DNA of 64,000 nt from positions 248,001 to 312,000 of the forward strand of contig JAJDUF010000010.1 in the NCBI GenBank assembly GCA_022826725.1, read 5' to 3'. The translations under genes were made by a program, and so were the position numbers. This document shows, piece after piece, positions 25,015 to 34,478 of the stretch (its first letter is position 1; each line of letters starts with the position of its first letter). The notes below the pieces were generated by a model. It saw only the letters and a program-made list of their open reading frames with translations, was not told the origin of the DNA and made no database searches. This stretch comes from Chloroflexota bacterium (lineage in GTDB: Bacteria; Chloroflexota; UBA11872; UBA12225; JAJDUF01).

Positions 25015-27261
25015 ATGACTGACACGACCGCCGCACTGATCACCGATGCCCAACTGCGCGAGGTGGCGCTCACCCGCGCCGAATACCGGCGCATCGTGCA
25101 AAGCCTGGAGCACGAACCCAATCCGCTGGAGCTAGGCATCACCGGGGCGATGTGGAGCGAGCACTGCGGCTATAAGCACTCCAAGCCACTGTTGGGCCGG
25201 TTTCCCCGCGATGGCGAGCAGGTGTTGATCCGTGCCGGTGAGGAGAATGCCGGCGCGGTGGCTATTGGTGATGGCCTCGCCGTCGTAATGAAGATCGAGA
25301 GCCATAACCACCCCAGCGCCGTCGAGCCGTTCCAAGGGGCGGCCACGGGCGTCGGCGGCATCGTGCGTGATGTCTTCACCATGGGCGCGCGGCCCATCGC
25401 GGCGCTCGATTCCCTGCGTTTTGGGCCGCCAACAACCGCCCGCAACCGCCACCTGTTCGAGGGCGTGGTGGGTGGTATTGGCTGGTATGGCAACTGCCTC
25501 GGCCTGCCGACAGTCGGCGGTGAAGTCGTCTTCGGGCCAAGTTATAGTGCCAATCCGCTCGTCAACGCGATGTGCGTCGGGGTGGCGCCGGTAGACGATC
25601 TGGTCCGCGCCCGCACCGGCGAAGCCGGCAACCTCGTGCTCATGGTCGGCGCCGATACCGGACGGGACGGTATTCATGGCGCCACCTTTGCCTCGGTGGA
25701 AGACCCCGAAGCATCGCATCGCGGCGTCGTGCAGGTCGGCAACCCCTTCCTGGAAAAGCTGCTGATTGAAGCCTGCCTGGAAGCGGCCCAGGACCCGGAC
25801 GTGGTCGGCATCCAGGACCTCGGCGCCGCCGGGCTGACCAGCTCGTCGGTCGAGGCAGCTTCCCGGAGCGACGGCGGCATCGAGCTGGACATCGCGCAGG
25901 TTCCCCGGCGCGAGACCGGCATGACGCCGTATGAGGTCATGCTCTCCGAGAGCCAGGAGCGCATGGTGGTGATCGTGCGGCCCGGCGCGGAGCAGCGCAT
26001 CCAGCGGCTCTTTGACCGCTGGGGGCTGCACTCGGCGCTCATCGGGCGAGTCACCGGCGACGGCCATCTGGTCGTGCGTGACGGCGACGCGGTCGTGGCC
26101 GACCTGCCTACCTTTTTCCTGACCAATCCGCCGCTATACCGGCGCGAGGGCGTGCCCTCGCCAGAGCTGGCTCGCTTGCAGGCGTTCGACGTGAGCACCG
26201 TGCCCGTCCCGGACGATCTGAACGCCACCTTGCTCGCCCTCCTCGCAGCGCCCAACATCGCCAGTAAACAGTCCGTCTACCGGCAGTACGACCATATGGT
26301 GCAAGCGGCAACCGTCCAGGCGCCGGGCGGCGACGCTGCCGTGCTGCGACTCCGAGATTCGCAGCGAGGGTTGGCCGTCTGTACCGATGGCAACGGTCGC
26401 TATTGCTACCTCGATCCGCTCATGGGCGGCCGGGCCGCCGTGGCCGAAGCAGCACGCAACGTCTCTTGCACCGGCGCGCGACCGCTGGCGATCACGAACT
26501 GTCTCAACTTCGGCAATCCCGAAAAGCCGTATATCTACTACCAGTTGCAGCAGGTCATCGAGGGCATGGCCCAAGCCTGCGAGGCACTGGGCACCCCGGT
26601 CATCAGCGGGAACGTGAGCCTGTACAACGAGACGGACGATGAGGCCGTCTACCCGACCCCCATCGTCGGAATGCTCGGCCGGCTCGACGACGTAAGCCGC
26701 CACTGCCCAGCGCACTTCCAGCGCAGCGGCGACCGCGTCGCGTTGCTCGGTGTAACACGCGACGAGCTTGGTGCCAGCGAGTACCTGGCAACTATCCACG
26801 ATACGGTGGCGGGACGCCCGCCGGAAGTTGATCTGGCCCGCGAGGCCGCAGTGCAGGCCGTCGTCCGCGCGGCGATAGCGCGCGGCCTCCTGCACTCGGC
26901 CCACGACTGCTCCGACGGCGGGTTAGCGGTCGCGCTGGCCGAGTGCTGTCTGTCGGCCGCCGGACCGGACATCGGCCTTGATGCCACCTGTCCGGCAGAC
27001 GGGGCAGAGATTCGCGCCGATGCTGTGCTTTTCGGCGAATCGCCAGCGCGGATCGTCGTTTCGCTCCCGACCGAGCACTGGGACGATCTCGCCGCCCTGG
27101 CCGCCGCGTCGGACGTGCCCCTCACGCCGCTGGGGACGACCGGCGGCAGCCGGTTCCACCTGGCACCTTATCTCGACGTATCACTGGCGGCTGTCGCCGA
27201 CGCCTATCGCAACGGCCTCCCGCGCGCGCTGACGGCAGCGGACGAAGTAGCTTCACATTAA
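25015..27261 (+). CDS. purL: FGAM synthase large subunit
   Basis: A 748-residue small-type PurL. It opens with a helical region containing MWSEHCGYKHSK (about 43-54), followed by the ATP/metal motif KIESHNHPSAVEP (about 91-103) and the paired AIR-synthase domains with GVGGIVRDVFTMGARPIA and, in the second half, NCLNFGNPEKP and HDCSDGGLAVALAE. Length matches the PurSQL type, in agreement with purS and purQ upstream. It makes FGAM from FGAR, glutamine and ATP. The first nine bases after the small partner gene hold no extra signal. Confidence 0.96.
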   Translation: MTDTTAALITDAQLREVALTRAEYRRIVQSLEHEPNPLELGITGAMWSEHCGYKHSKPLLGRFPRDGEQVLIRAGEENAGAVAIGDGLAVVMKIESHNHPSAVEPFQGAATGVGGIVRDVFTMGARPIAALDSLRFGPPTTARNRHLFEGVVGGIGWYGNCLGLPTVGGEVVFGPSYSANPLVNAMCVGVAPVDDLVRARTGEAGNLVLMVGADTGRDGIHGATFASVEDPEASHRGVVQVGNPFLEKLLIEACLEAAQDPDVVGIQDLGAAGLTSSSVEAASRSDGGIELDIAQVPRRETGMTPYEVMLSESQERMVVIVRPGAEQRIQRLFDRWGLHSALIGRVTGDGHLVVRDGDAVVADLPTFFLTNPPLYRREGVPSPELARLQAFDVSTVPVPDDLNATLLALLAAPNIASKQSVYRQYDHMVQAATVQAPGGDAAVLRLRDSQRGLAVCTDGNGRYCYLDPLMGGRAAVAEAARNVSCTGARPLAITNCLNFGNPEKPYIYYQLQQVIEGMAQACEALGTPVISGNVSLYNETDDEAVYPTPIVGMLGRLDDVSRHCPAHFQRSGDRVALLGVTRDELGASEYLATIHDTVAGRPPEVDLAREAAVQAVVRAAIARGLLHSAHDCSDGGLAVALAECCLSAAGPDIGLDATCPADGAEIRADAVLFGESPARIVVSLPTEHWDDLAALAAASDVPLTPLGTTGGSRFHLAPYLDVSLAAVADAYRNGLPRALTAADEVASH

Positions 27262-27353
27262 CCCCTGACTGGGGTAGGTAAACCGGGAAACAGGCGGATG
27301 CGTGCGTGGAGGGGTGGAACGTGCGCCACCGGTCAGGCTCCGGCCCCCCATGG

Positions 27354-27373
27354 CCCCCCGTCCCGACGGGGGA
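27354..27373. repeat. GC-rich hairpin, likely family B relative
   Basis: CCCCCGTC faces GACGGGGG, within a wider stretch GGCCCCCCATGG...GAGGGAGGGGGCC that can also pair. A related nested structure lies at 57051-57127 (both have CCCCC-ATGG-CCCCCCG-like halves, one base different). It could end purL transcription, though no T-run follows. Confidence 0.4.
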
Positions 27374-27518
27374 GGGCGAGGGAGGGGGCCAGGGGATGAT
27401 TCCGTATGGTAGCATGGCTCACCTACAGGAGGGCCACAAAGCTGGTATCCCTACGCCGACGATGACTGCTCTTGCCTAACTGCGTCCGAAGGGCCCTGGT
27501 CAGAAGTAGGAGGGAAAC

Positions 27519-28502
27519 ATGGAACTGTCGGAAGTCAAGCACGCGGAATTTCGGGAGAACGGCTTCATGGTGGTGCGGGGCCTCCTTGCAGCCGACGAGG
27601 TGGAGACGCTGCGCCAGCGCGCGGATGAGATCATCGGCGAGATTGACGACTACCAGCAGCGCGACACTGCCGAGCGCCAGCGGTTGGCGGAGCTGCACCG
27701 CCAAGATGGTCATGTCGCCGATGCACGATCACAAGACTACGTGGAGATGCCGCAGGAGCAGATCGTCGGGCGCTACGCGCGCCGCGGCGACCGGGTGTAC
27801 CCGGCGCGGCAGCATCCGGTTGACGAGGCCGCCGCGGCCGCGGCGAAGGCCTCCGATAACCCTTGGAACCATTTCGGGGGTACGATCAACCATTTGGCCG
27901 ACAACGATGCGGTATTCCGGCGGTTTGCCGCCCACCCCAACGTGGTCAAGGTGCTCCAAGAACTCCTCGCGCCCAATCTGAAGCTGTGGTTCGACCACCT
28001 GTACAACAAGCCGCCGTACAACGATGGCGGCCTCTATGGGGGCGCCAACCGCTTCCATCAGGACGGCTTCTTCCAGTACGACCGGCGCAGCGTGACCTGT
28101 TGGATCGCGCTCGACGAAGTGACCGTGGAGAACGGCTGCTTCCACTACGTTCCGATCACCGCCGACTACGGCCAGGTGCGATTCGACGAGGGTGTGGCGG
28201 CCGAGCTTACGGCCAAGGAACTTGACCAGACGGTGCTGGTGACGCTCAAGCCGGGCGACGCCGCCTTCCATGACCGCTGGACGATGCACGCCACCGGACC
28301 GAACGAGACCGGCCGGCATCGCCGCGGCTGGGCGATGCACTACTGCGATGCCGAGTCGCGGTATGGTGACTTTGCCAACGATCCGGGCTGGGAGAACTAC
28401 CACTACCAAAGCCCCGATGGCGTCCACATCCGCAACGGCGCCGTCCACGGCAACCGCCGCTACCTGCTTGTCGCCGGGCAGGAGTTCCCCGGCCGGGTCT
28501 AG
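27519..28502 (+). CDS. Phytanoyl-CoA dioxygenase family Fe(II)/2-oxoglutarate oxygenase
   Basis: A 327-residue jelly-roll oxygenase. The iron ligands fit His180 and Asp182 in NRFHQDGFFQ and a distal His at 257 in HDRWTMHATG, with Arg residues a few positions later for 2-oxoglutarate. The start VKHAEFRENGFMVVRGLL is typical of the PhyH family. The family hydroxylates small molecules in lipid, osmolyte or secondary metabolism; substrate not predictable. GGAGGG precedes the ATG. Neighbours give no pathway clue. Confidence 0.88.
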   Translation: MELSEVKHAEFRENGFMVVRGLLAADEVETLRQRADEIIGEIDDYQQRDTAERQRLAELHRQDGHVADARSQDYVEMPQEQIVGRYARRGDRVYPARQHPVDEAAAAAAKASDNPWNHFGGTINHLADNDAVFRRFAAHPNVVKVLQELLAPNLKLWFDHLYNKPPYNDGGLYGGANRFHQDGFFQYDRRSVTCWIALDEVTVENGCFHYVPITADYGQVRFDEGVAAELTAKELDQTVLVTLKPGDAAFHDRWTMHATGPNETGRHRRGWAMHYCDAESRYGDFANDPGWENYHYQSPDGVHIRNGAVHGNRRYLLVAGQEFPGRV

Positions 28503-28588
28503 CGACAATCTGCGGATCGGGTGGCCTCCTGCCTCTCCAGATCGCGGGAGGGGCTTGGCAGATGGCTACGCTATTCGCACGATCAAAA

Positions 28589-28622
28589 CCCCTTCCCCAT
28601 ATGGATGGTAGGGAAAGGGGTC
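28589..28622 (+). terminator. Possible terminator after the dioxygenase gene
   Basis: ACCCCTTCCC pairs with GGGAAAGGGGT, leaving one unpaired A. It is 87 bases past the stop codon. The run after it (CTATGG) is not T-rich, so termination is only suggested by place and shape. Confidence 0.4.
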
Positions 28623-28632
28623 TATGGTGCGT

Positions 28633-28661
28633 TTGACAGCAGGCGTACCATCAGCTAAGTT
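28633..28661 (+). promoter_or_regulatory. Possible promoter for the solute-binding protein gene
   Basis: A perfect TTGACA (28633-28638) with a 17-base spacer and a weak TAAGTT as -10. A second TTGACA at 28772-28777 lacks a good -10. Either could drive the gene at 28819. Confidence 0.3.
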
Positions 28662-28818
28662 GTCCAGGAGCCAATTGTCTGGCCAACAGCTCTCGGGTAT
28701 GGGGATAGGAAGGAGAGGCGTGCTCGCGCGGCCGCTCCCGACTGGGAGCAGCAGCCATCCCCGGTCAATAGTTGACACCGACTGAGGCGAGTGTACTCCG
28801 GTAAGGAGGATAGGGGAC

Positions 28819-30210
28819 ATGGCAGAGATAACTCGGCGAAAGTACCTCGGTGGCAGTGCAGTCGTGCTGGGCGGCTTGCTGGCAGCCGCCTGCGGCGAGA
28901 CGGAAGAGACTGGCGGTGGCGAGACGCAACCGGCAGCCCAGCAGCCAGCGGCTCAGACGCAGACCCAGGCGCAGCCCCAGCCGGCCATGACCAAGGGGCC
29001 GAAGACCATCGGGTTCCACACCGACTGGGTCTCGCCCAAGCGCGCCGCCTCGATTGACCGTGCCCTGAAGATTTGGGCGGAGATGCATCCCGAGTGGATG
29101 ATCGAGCAACTATTTGTGCCCGGTCAGGACGACAACCTCTCGCAGGTTGTCATCTCCATGGCTGCTGGCACCGAAGGCGACATCACCCTGTGGGAGATGT
29201 ATGCCGTTGAGTTGTGGGCGTCGCGCGGGGCGTTCCTGAACGTCAGCCCCGCGGTCAAGAAGCTCGGCTACAACATCGAGGACCACTACTACGCACCCTG
29301 GACGGCCCTCTATCAGGGCAACCAGATCGGGATGCCCTTCCAGTGGAACGTCCAGTACTGGCAGTTCAACAAGACGATTTTCGACCGCTTCCAAGCGCCC
29401 TATCCACCGGAAGACTGGACGTGGGAGGATATGCCGGAGATCGCCAAGACGGTGACGGACAAGGAGGAGAATATCTGGGGCGTCTACTTCGGCGATGTCC
29501 CCTTCTGGCACACCTATCTCCTGTGGGACGCCCCAGTGCTCAACGACGACTTCTCGAAGTCCGGGTTCGATACCCCCAACGGCCTGGCGATGCTGGAGTG
29601 GTATCACGATCTCATCTTCAAGCATGGGGTTGCGCCGAAGTACGACGAGTGGCGCGAGAAGTTGAGCAAGGAAGGTGGCGTTATTGCTTTTGGCCCCGGC
29701 AGTGGCGTGCCCTGGGGCCGCTACAAGAACACCTTGGACAACGATGGCTTCGAGCTTGACATCGCCACGTTGCCGATGCTCGAGCGGACCGGCAAGAAGA
29801 TCGCCGGTGTGTTCGACCAGCCGCACATGGTCCTCAGGGCAGCTGAGCGGCACGACGTGGTGGATGAGGTGACCCACTTCCTGTTCTTCATGGCGGGGGA
29901 CGAGATGGGGCAAATCCTATCCGAGGAGCTACCAGGCGGTATCCCCTCCAAGAAGTCCATCGTGCATAGCAAGGAGCACTTCCTGCGGACGCCACCGGAG
30001 CACGTGGACCGGGTGCTGGAGAGCTTCAAGCACATGGTGTGGAGCTATCCGCCGTTCCCGCACACGCTGCCGTGGATCAACGCGCACCGTTTCCTGGCAC
30101 GGGATATGTGGTCGGGTAAGCTGTCAGTGCGAGAGTTCGCGCAGCAGGCGGATATCGCAGTGGATCAGGCGCTGCAGGGATCGCCCGACGCAGCCTACCG
30201 GCGCTCATAG
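28819..30210 (+). CDS. ABC transporter substrate-binding lipoprotein (family 1, sugar type)
   Basis: A 463-residue exported lipoprotein. The N-terminus combines a twin-arginine-like TRRKYLGGSAV with a lipobox ending LAAAC (Cys25), then a Gln/Ala/Pro linker to about residue 60, then a bacterial solute-binding fold. Trp and Tyr are frequent in the middle region, as in sugar-binding members. No permease or ATPase gene lies on either side, so the partners must be elsewhere. A strong terminator at 30259-30294 isolates it. The substrate is unknown. A degraded look-alike of its signal peptide occurs at 55684. Confidence 0.9.
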   Translation: MAEITRRKYLGGSAVVLGGLLAAACGETEETGGGETQPAAQQPAAQTQTQAQPQPAMTKGPKTIGFHTDWVSPKRAASIDRALKIWAEMHPEWMIEQLFVPGQDDNLSQVVISMAAGTEGDITLWEMYAVELWASRGAFLNVSPAVKKLGYNIEDHYYAPWTALYQGNQIGMPFQWNVQYWQFNKTIFDRFQAPYPPEDWTWEDMPEIAKTVTDKEENIWGVYFGDVPFWHTYLLWDAPVLNDDFSKSGFDTPNGLAMLEWYHDLIFKHGVAPKYDEWREKLSKEGGVIAFGPGSGVPWGRYKNTLDNDGFELDIATLPMLERTGKKIAGVFDQPHMVLRAAERHDVVDEVTHFLFFMAGDEMGQILSEELPGGIPSKKSIVHSKEHFLRTPPEHVDRVLESFKHMVWSYPPFPHTLPWINAHRFLARDMWSGKLSVREFAQQADIAVDQALQGSPDAAYRRS

Positions 30211-30258
30211 CGCAGCCAAGCCGTGCCGCGGCACGGTAACGCGGCCCAGACAACACTG

Positions 30259-30294
30259 TGGCCCCGCTCCGAGAGGAGCGGGGCCATTTGCTTT
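30259..30294 (+). terminator. Strong rho-independent-type terminator
   Basis: TGGCCCCGCTCC-GAGA-GGAGCGGGGCCA gives a perfect 12-base stem with a four-base loop, followed by TTTGCTTT. It is 49 bases past the solute-binding protein stop codon and can also serve the convergent HD gene. Confidence 0.85.
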
Positions 30295-30318
30295 GGGGAG
30301 GAGTACCTCACCCCCCGG

Positions 30319-30351
30319 CCCCCTCTCCATCGCCAAGCGATAAAGAGGGGG
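30319..30351. repeat. Family B hairpin repeat
   Basis: CCCCCTCT pairs with AGAGGGGG; after a two-base mismatch ATCG pairs with CGAT around CCAAG. Clear relative of the copies at 17270 and 44592. It lies between convergent genes. Confidence 0.55.
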
Positions 30352-30403
30352 AGTCGGCCGCCCGTCATGCCCACCGTCTCGCCGGGGACGGGGGCAGGCG
30401 CGA

Positions 30404-31417
30404 TCAGACGCGGCCTTCGACCTCGTCCCGCAGCGCCACGAGGAAGCTGGCGGCGCCGGGAGCGGTGCCTACGGCGGGCGGATGGGTGCGGAGCCACTGC
30501 TCGGCCAGCAGCTCTAGCTGCTCCGACAGCGCTGGGTTACTCCGGTTTTCCATGAAGTAGCGGACGATGGCGGTCCCACCGTGCATCAAGGCGGTTTCGA
30601 GGTCGTCTAGCTCACGGTGCAGCTCGGCGAGAATCTGCGAGAGGCGCGCGATGCGCTCTTCTGCCACGCGCCGACCCGTTGCCGTGGTCATTTTTGGGAT
30701 GAAGTCCCGCCGCTTGCCGTCAATCCAGGTAGCGACACGATCCGTGAGGTACTCGTGCAGGTGCTCGGCCAGGTTGGCCCGCAGCCATTCGGGAAAGGAC
30801 TCGCCGCGGCCGGCGAACGTCACGTCCTGGCGGCGCATGCCGATCTGAATGTTGCGGTAGAACGCGGGCAAGCCGATGTTGGCATCAATGGTGTCGGCGT
30901 CATACAGCGACCGTCCCTCCACGGTTGCACTATCGTCCGCCATCAAGTGTGCCTCGATAGCTGCGCCTACCGCGTCCCGAAAGTCGGCCGCGTACCCTCG
31001 CTCCGAGAGCAGCCAATCGGCCATGCGGGCGCCGGAAACGTTGTGGAGCTGCCCGGCCAAGGCCAGTCGGTCGTAGACCTCCGTCACGACGTTCTCGCGG
31101 GCCGGCACCAAGGTTTCGTTCTGCCAGAAGCCGTTCTCGTCCAGCACGCGGTTGCCCTGCGCGTCGGTGATGATCTCGCCGTCGTAGGCCTTGGTGATGT
31201 CGTGCAGTAGGCCGGCGAAGTTCAGCACATGGTCGTCGGCGCCCTCCTCCGCGCCGATAGTACGCCCCAGCGCTCGCACGCGCTGGACATGGTCGTAGGT
31301 GTAGTTACGCCAGGAGAAACCCACCCACTCCTCGTCCCACAGCGTGTAAGTCTCCCGCACCAGTCCTTCCAGATCGGACAACACCGCGCGGTCACCGCCA
31401 CTCACCTGCGTAGCCAT
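30404..31417 (-). CDS. HD-domain metal-dependent phosphohydrolase-like protein
   Basis: A 337-residue protein with an HD fold. The likely metal ligands are His43 in YTYDHVQRV, His72-Asp73 in LLHDITKAY, and later His/Asp residues near AHLMADDSA. Such proteins hydrolyse nucleotides or other phosphate esters, or act in signalling. The second half (after about 220) is helical, with IARLSQILAELHRELDDLE suggesting a coiled coil. Two ATGs and a GTG lie in a row; the ATG at 31417 has the best spacing to AGGGAG. Substrate unknown. Family-level call only. Confidence 0.75.
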   Translation of the reverse strand: MATQVSGGDRAVLSDLEGLVRETYTLWDEEWVGFSWRNYTYDHVQRVRALGRTIGAEEGADDHVLNFAGLLHDITKAYDGEIITDAQGNRVLDENGFWQNETLVPARENVVTEVYDRLALAGQLHNVSGARMADWLLSERGYAADFRDAVGAAIEAHLMADDSATVEGRSLYDADTIDANIGLPAFYRNIQIGMRRQDVTFAGRGESFPEWLRANLAEHLHEYLTDRVATWIDGKRRDFIPKMTTATGRRVAEERIARLSQILAELHRELDDLETALMHGGTAIVRYFMENRSNPALSEQLELLAEQWLRTHPPAVGTAPGAASFLVALRDEVEGRV

Positions 31418-31500
31418 CATCACTCCCTCTCAACATCCCAGCCCGTCGCTCCGCGTAGCGGCATCGAAGACGCGCCGCGCTCCTGTTATACACGCTCACC

Positions 31501-33006
31501 CTACCCCGCTGCCGTGACCCGGTAGATCGTACCCTGACGGTCCACGATGTACACCTCGCCGTCGGCATCCTCGCCGAAGGAGGTGATTTGGGCATTGGAG
31601 TCGAACAGCAGTGTCCGCGCCCAGGAGCCGTCGGACTGCGGCGTCAGTGCCCAGACGAATCCGGTGCAGAAATCGCCAAAGAGATAGTTACCGACGAGCG
31701 CGGGCAGCTGCCGGCCCCGGTAGACGTAGCCGCCGGTCACCGAGCAGCCTTCCTGGCGGCCGTACTCGCTGATCGGCGGCGTCAATCCGGCGCGCGGCGG
31801 GCCTTGAAACAGCGCCGAACCCTCGTACACCTTCCAGCCATAGTTCTCGCCACCCTTGCTGCTGGCCGGCTGGAAGCTTACCTCTTCCCAGGCGTTCTGG
31901 CCCACGTCGGCGATGTACAGGTCGCCGGTGAGGCGGTCGAACGAGAAGCGCCAGGGGTTACGCAGCCCATAGGCCCAAATCTCCGGGCGGCGGTCGGACT
32001 GCCCGACAAAGGGGTTGTCGGATGGGACGACATAGGTGGAGCTATGGCGCACGTCAACGCGCAGGATGGTACCGAGCAGCGTGCGCGGGTCCTGGCCATG
32101 GCCCTGGGGGTCGCCGCCGGACCCGCCGTCACCGAGGCCGATATAGAGGTAGCCATCGGGGCCGAACAGCACCAAGCCGCCATTGTGGTTGGAGTAGGGT
32201 TGCTCCACCCGGAGGATAATCTCTTCACTGCCGGGATCGGCCACCGCCGGGTTATTCGGCGCGAGCCGATAACGCGCGACGACCGTAGCGCCGCGCGAGT
32301 CGGTGTAGTAGACGTAGAACGTGCCGTTGGCGGCAAAGTCGGGATCAAAGGCCACGCTCAACAGTCCCTGCTCGTTGGCGCGGGCATTCACCCGGTCGCG
32401 GATGTCCAGAAAGAGCGACTCCTGGCGCCGACCGTCGCGCACGGTGACGATGGTCCCGTCCTGCTCCACGACAAAGAGCCGCTCGTCGGTGTCGCCCGGC
32501 GCGGCGGTGAGGTAGAGCGGTCGTCTGAACCCCGACGCGACCGCAGTCAGCCCATACTGGCCGGGTGCCGGGCGCACCGGCCGGGCGTTTGTGGGAGATG
32601 GCGCAGGCGTGGCCGTCGGCAGTGGCACGGTCGCGGTCGGCGCCGGCCGCGTCGGCGTGGGTGCGGGAACCGTCGGTGTCGGTAGAGGAGGACTCGGTGC
32701 TGGCGGGACCGGCGCGGTTGCCAGTGCCGCCGTGGGTGAGGGCGGGAACGCGGTAGGCGGCGGCGGCACGGCGGTTACGGTGGGTGGGGCAACGGTTGGA
32801 GGTATTGGCGTTGCCGGCGGCTCCGTCGGCGATGGCGGCAGCGTTGGTCCCGCCGGCTTGACGACGTGATCGCGCCTAGCGATCGCGTCGTCCTGTGGCC
32901 CGAACGGCCCGATTGTGCAAGTGCCGCAGAACGCCACCACCAGCATCGGCAGTAGCATGCTCCGCACCCACGACCGGCACCGCGTCGCCATGCTCATCAT
33001 GCTCAT
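31501..33006 (-). CDS. PQQ-type sugar dehydrogenase-like lipoprotein (glucose/sorbosone dehydrogenase family)
   Basis: A 501-residue exported protein. A signal region with a Cys near 27-30 suggests a lipoprotein. From about 45 to 145 runs a long Pro/Thr/Ala/Val linker. The rest is a six-bladed propeller of the soluble glucose dehydrogenase/HIPL family: RPLYLTAAPGD, the signature NHNGG...FGPDGYLYIGLGDGG (near 265-290), GLRNPWRFSFD and ENYGWKVYEG. These segments line the PQQ and calcium site in relatives. It probably oxidises sugars outside the cell, but many homologues are uncharacterised. It is on its own transcript, divergent from the next gene. Confidence 0.88.
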   Translation of the reverse strand: MSMMSMATRCRSWVRSMLLPMLVVAFCGTCTIGPFGPQDDAIARRDHVVKPAGPTLPPSPTEPPATPIPPTVAPPTVTAVPPPPTAFPPSPTAALATAPVPPAPSPPLPTPTVPAPTPTRPAPTATVPLPTATPAPSPTNARPVRPAPGQYGLTAVASGFRRPLYLTAAPGDTDERLFVVEQDGTIVTVRDGRRQESLFLDIRDRVNARANEQGLLSVAFDPDFAANGTFYVYYTDSRGATVVARYRLAPNNPAVADPGSEEIILRVEQPYSNHNGGLVLFGPDGYLYIGLGDGGSGGDPQGHGQDPRTLLGTILRVDVRHSSTYVVPSDNPFVGQSDRRPEIWAYGLRNPWRFSFDRLTGDLYIADVGQNAWEEVSFQPASSKGGENYGWKVYEGSALFQGPPRAGLTPPISEYGRQEGCSVTGGYVYRGRQLPALVGNYLFGDFCTGFVWALTPQSDGSWARTLLFDSNAQITSFGEDADGEVYIVDRQGTIYRVTAAG

Positions 33007-33104
33007 CGCGGGGCATCCTAGCAGAGAGAGCTACCCCCGGCCTACGCACCGTACCCTGGCCCTGCCTTGCTACTGCTGCGCGCACTCGGTAGGGTAGCCG
33101 GGTG

Positions 33105-34424
33105 ATGAACACAACAACCACGCTTACGCCACCCACCGAACCGCCGTTTGTGCTGCCGGCCGCGCCGCGGCTGCCGGCGGCGCAAGCGGAGCGCCTCGTA
33201 GCCGACTGGGAACGCGGCGCGGCTCTAGTCGAGAGCGACCTGCCGGCATATCTGCGGAGCGCCTATCAGCTCGACATAACCGGCCAGTATGCCGGACGAT
33301 CCACGCACAGTCCCGTCGGGAAAGCCTCCGGGCAGCTCTCCCTCAACCGGCGCCAAGTCGAGACCGACGCGGCCGCCGGCCTGGGCTTTGTCGTGCTGAA
33401 AACGGTGATCGCGCAAGATGAAGGTGGTGAGCAGGCGATGGCCGCTTGGACTACGCCGGAAACGCACATGACCATCGAGCCGTTGGCCGGCCGGCACGTC
33501 GCCCGGCTCGGCTGGAACGTCACCTGGAAGGGGCGCGGCTGGTCGGAGCCTTTCGCGTCGTACCTGGAGCTAGTGCAGGCGGCCATTCAAGTAGGAAACG
33601 ACGCCGGAATGGTCATCGCGCCCTCGTGCAAGTACCATCTGCCCGGCCCGGACGAGGCCGGGTACCGGACAGGGGAGTACCGCTACACGACACGCGAGCT
33701 GGCCGCGGCCTGGCGCGCCGCGGGCGCGGCCGGGCCGCTGATCTTGGAAAAGGACTTCAGTCCCACGCTCGCCGGCTCCGACCTGGCCGGCCAGCGAGCA
33801 CAGACGCTCGACTGGCTGCGCGTGGTGCCCCAGTTGGTCAAGAAAGCACTGCCGGACCCGGCGGGCGTGACCGTGGGCATGAAGGTGATGAATACCCTTT
33901 TCGATGATGATTTCCAGGTCGCTATGTTGCGCGAGCTGGCCGTGGCGCTACCCCCGCAGCGCGCCGACTACATCACCTACGCCAACCGCCTCTTCGACCC
34001 TCGGCGCCGCATCGGCGATACTGTGGGCGCGGCCTACGGCGGTCCGGACTTGAGCCACCGCAATCTCACCGTCCTCGACGCTGCCCGCAAACAGGCACGT
34101 GCCGAGGGCTGGCTCGACGCCATGCCCGAGCTATCCGGCACCGGCGACGTGTCGTCCGGACGTATCGCGGTGGAGTATGGGTTACGCGGGGCGACAAGCG
34201 TGCAGTGCCATACGCTCTTTCAACTGCCCACCGTCTATTACGGGCCACCGGCCGCCGGCCGCCCGGGCAGCAAGTCCGCCAAGGCGCTGCACTTGCTCTA
34301 CTTCCACCCCGTCGAGGGTTTGGTACCGTGGCTGCTGCACATGCGCCACCATGCCGGCCTGCGGGCCACCGACGGCCTCACCCACTGGCGCGACCTCGCT
34401 ACCGTCCGCGCCAGTCCGGAATAG
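33105..34424 (+). CDS. Dihydroorotate-dehydrogenase-like flavoprotein, unknown substrate
   Basis: A 439-residue TIM-barrel protein that resembles the FMN-binding DHODH superfamily. AAGLGFVVLKTVI (about residue 88) looks like the first FMN strand, and GTGDVSSGRIAVEYGLRGATSVQCHT near 350-375 looks like the C-terminal phosphate-binding end (in PyrD, G-GGI...GA-AVQ-GTA). A NxGG-like substrate region is less clear. It is longer than PyrD and lacks the usual serine or cysteine base motif that I would recognise. It may reduce or oxidise a pyrimidine-like ring, but that is inference. ATG 33105 or GTG 33102 could be the start. Confidence 0.6.
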   Translation: MNTTTTLTPPTEPPFVLPAAPRLPAAQAERLVADWERGAALVESDLPAYLRSAYQLDITGQYAGRSTHSPVGKASGQLSLNRRQVETDAAAGLGFVVLKTVIAQDEGGEQAMAAWTTPETHMTIEPLAGRHVARLGWNVTWKGRGWSEPFASYLELVQAAIQVGNDAGMVIAPSCKYHLPGPDEAGYRTGEYRYTTRELAAAWRAAGAAGPLILEKDFSPTLAGSDLAGQRAQTLDWLRVVPQLVKKALPDPAGVTVGMKVMNTLFDDDFQVAMLRELAVALPPQRADYITYANRLFDPRRRIGDTVGAAYGGPDLSHRNLTVLDAARKQARAEGWLDAMPELSGTGDVSSGRIAVEYGLRGATSVQCHTLFQLPTVYYGPPAAGRPGSKSAKALHLLYFHPVEGLVPWLLHMRHHAGLRATDGLTHWRDLATVRASPE

Positions 34425-34450
34425 TCAACGACGAGGCAGTGACCAGCACC

Positions 34451-34478
34451 GTCATTGCGGCTTTCGCCGCAATCCAGG
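34451..34478 (-). repeat. Family A hairpin repeat (GAAA loop, minus orientation)
   Basis: Read on the minus strand: CCTGG, ATTGCGGC-GAAA-GCCGCAAT, GACGG. A perfect eight-base stem with a GNRA tetraloop. It matches the copies at 8294, 19357 and 44625 in flanks and design. Confidence 0.6.

Larger units (their letters stand above)
28503..28818. other. Gene-free region before the solute-binding protein
   Basis: Holds a hairpin near 28589-28623, a possible promoter at 28633-28661 and a small hairpin GCTCCC-GACT-GGGAGC at 28734-28749. Nothing coding was recognised. Confidence 0.5.
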
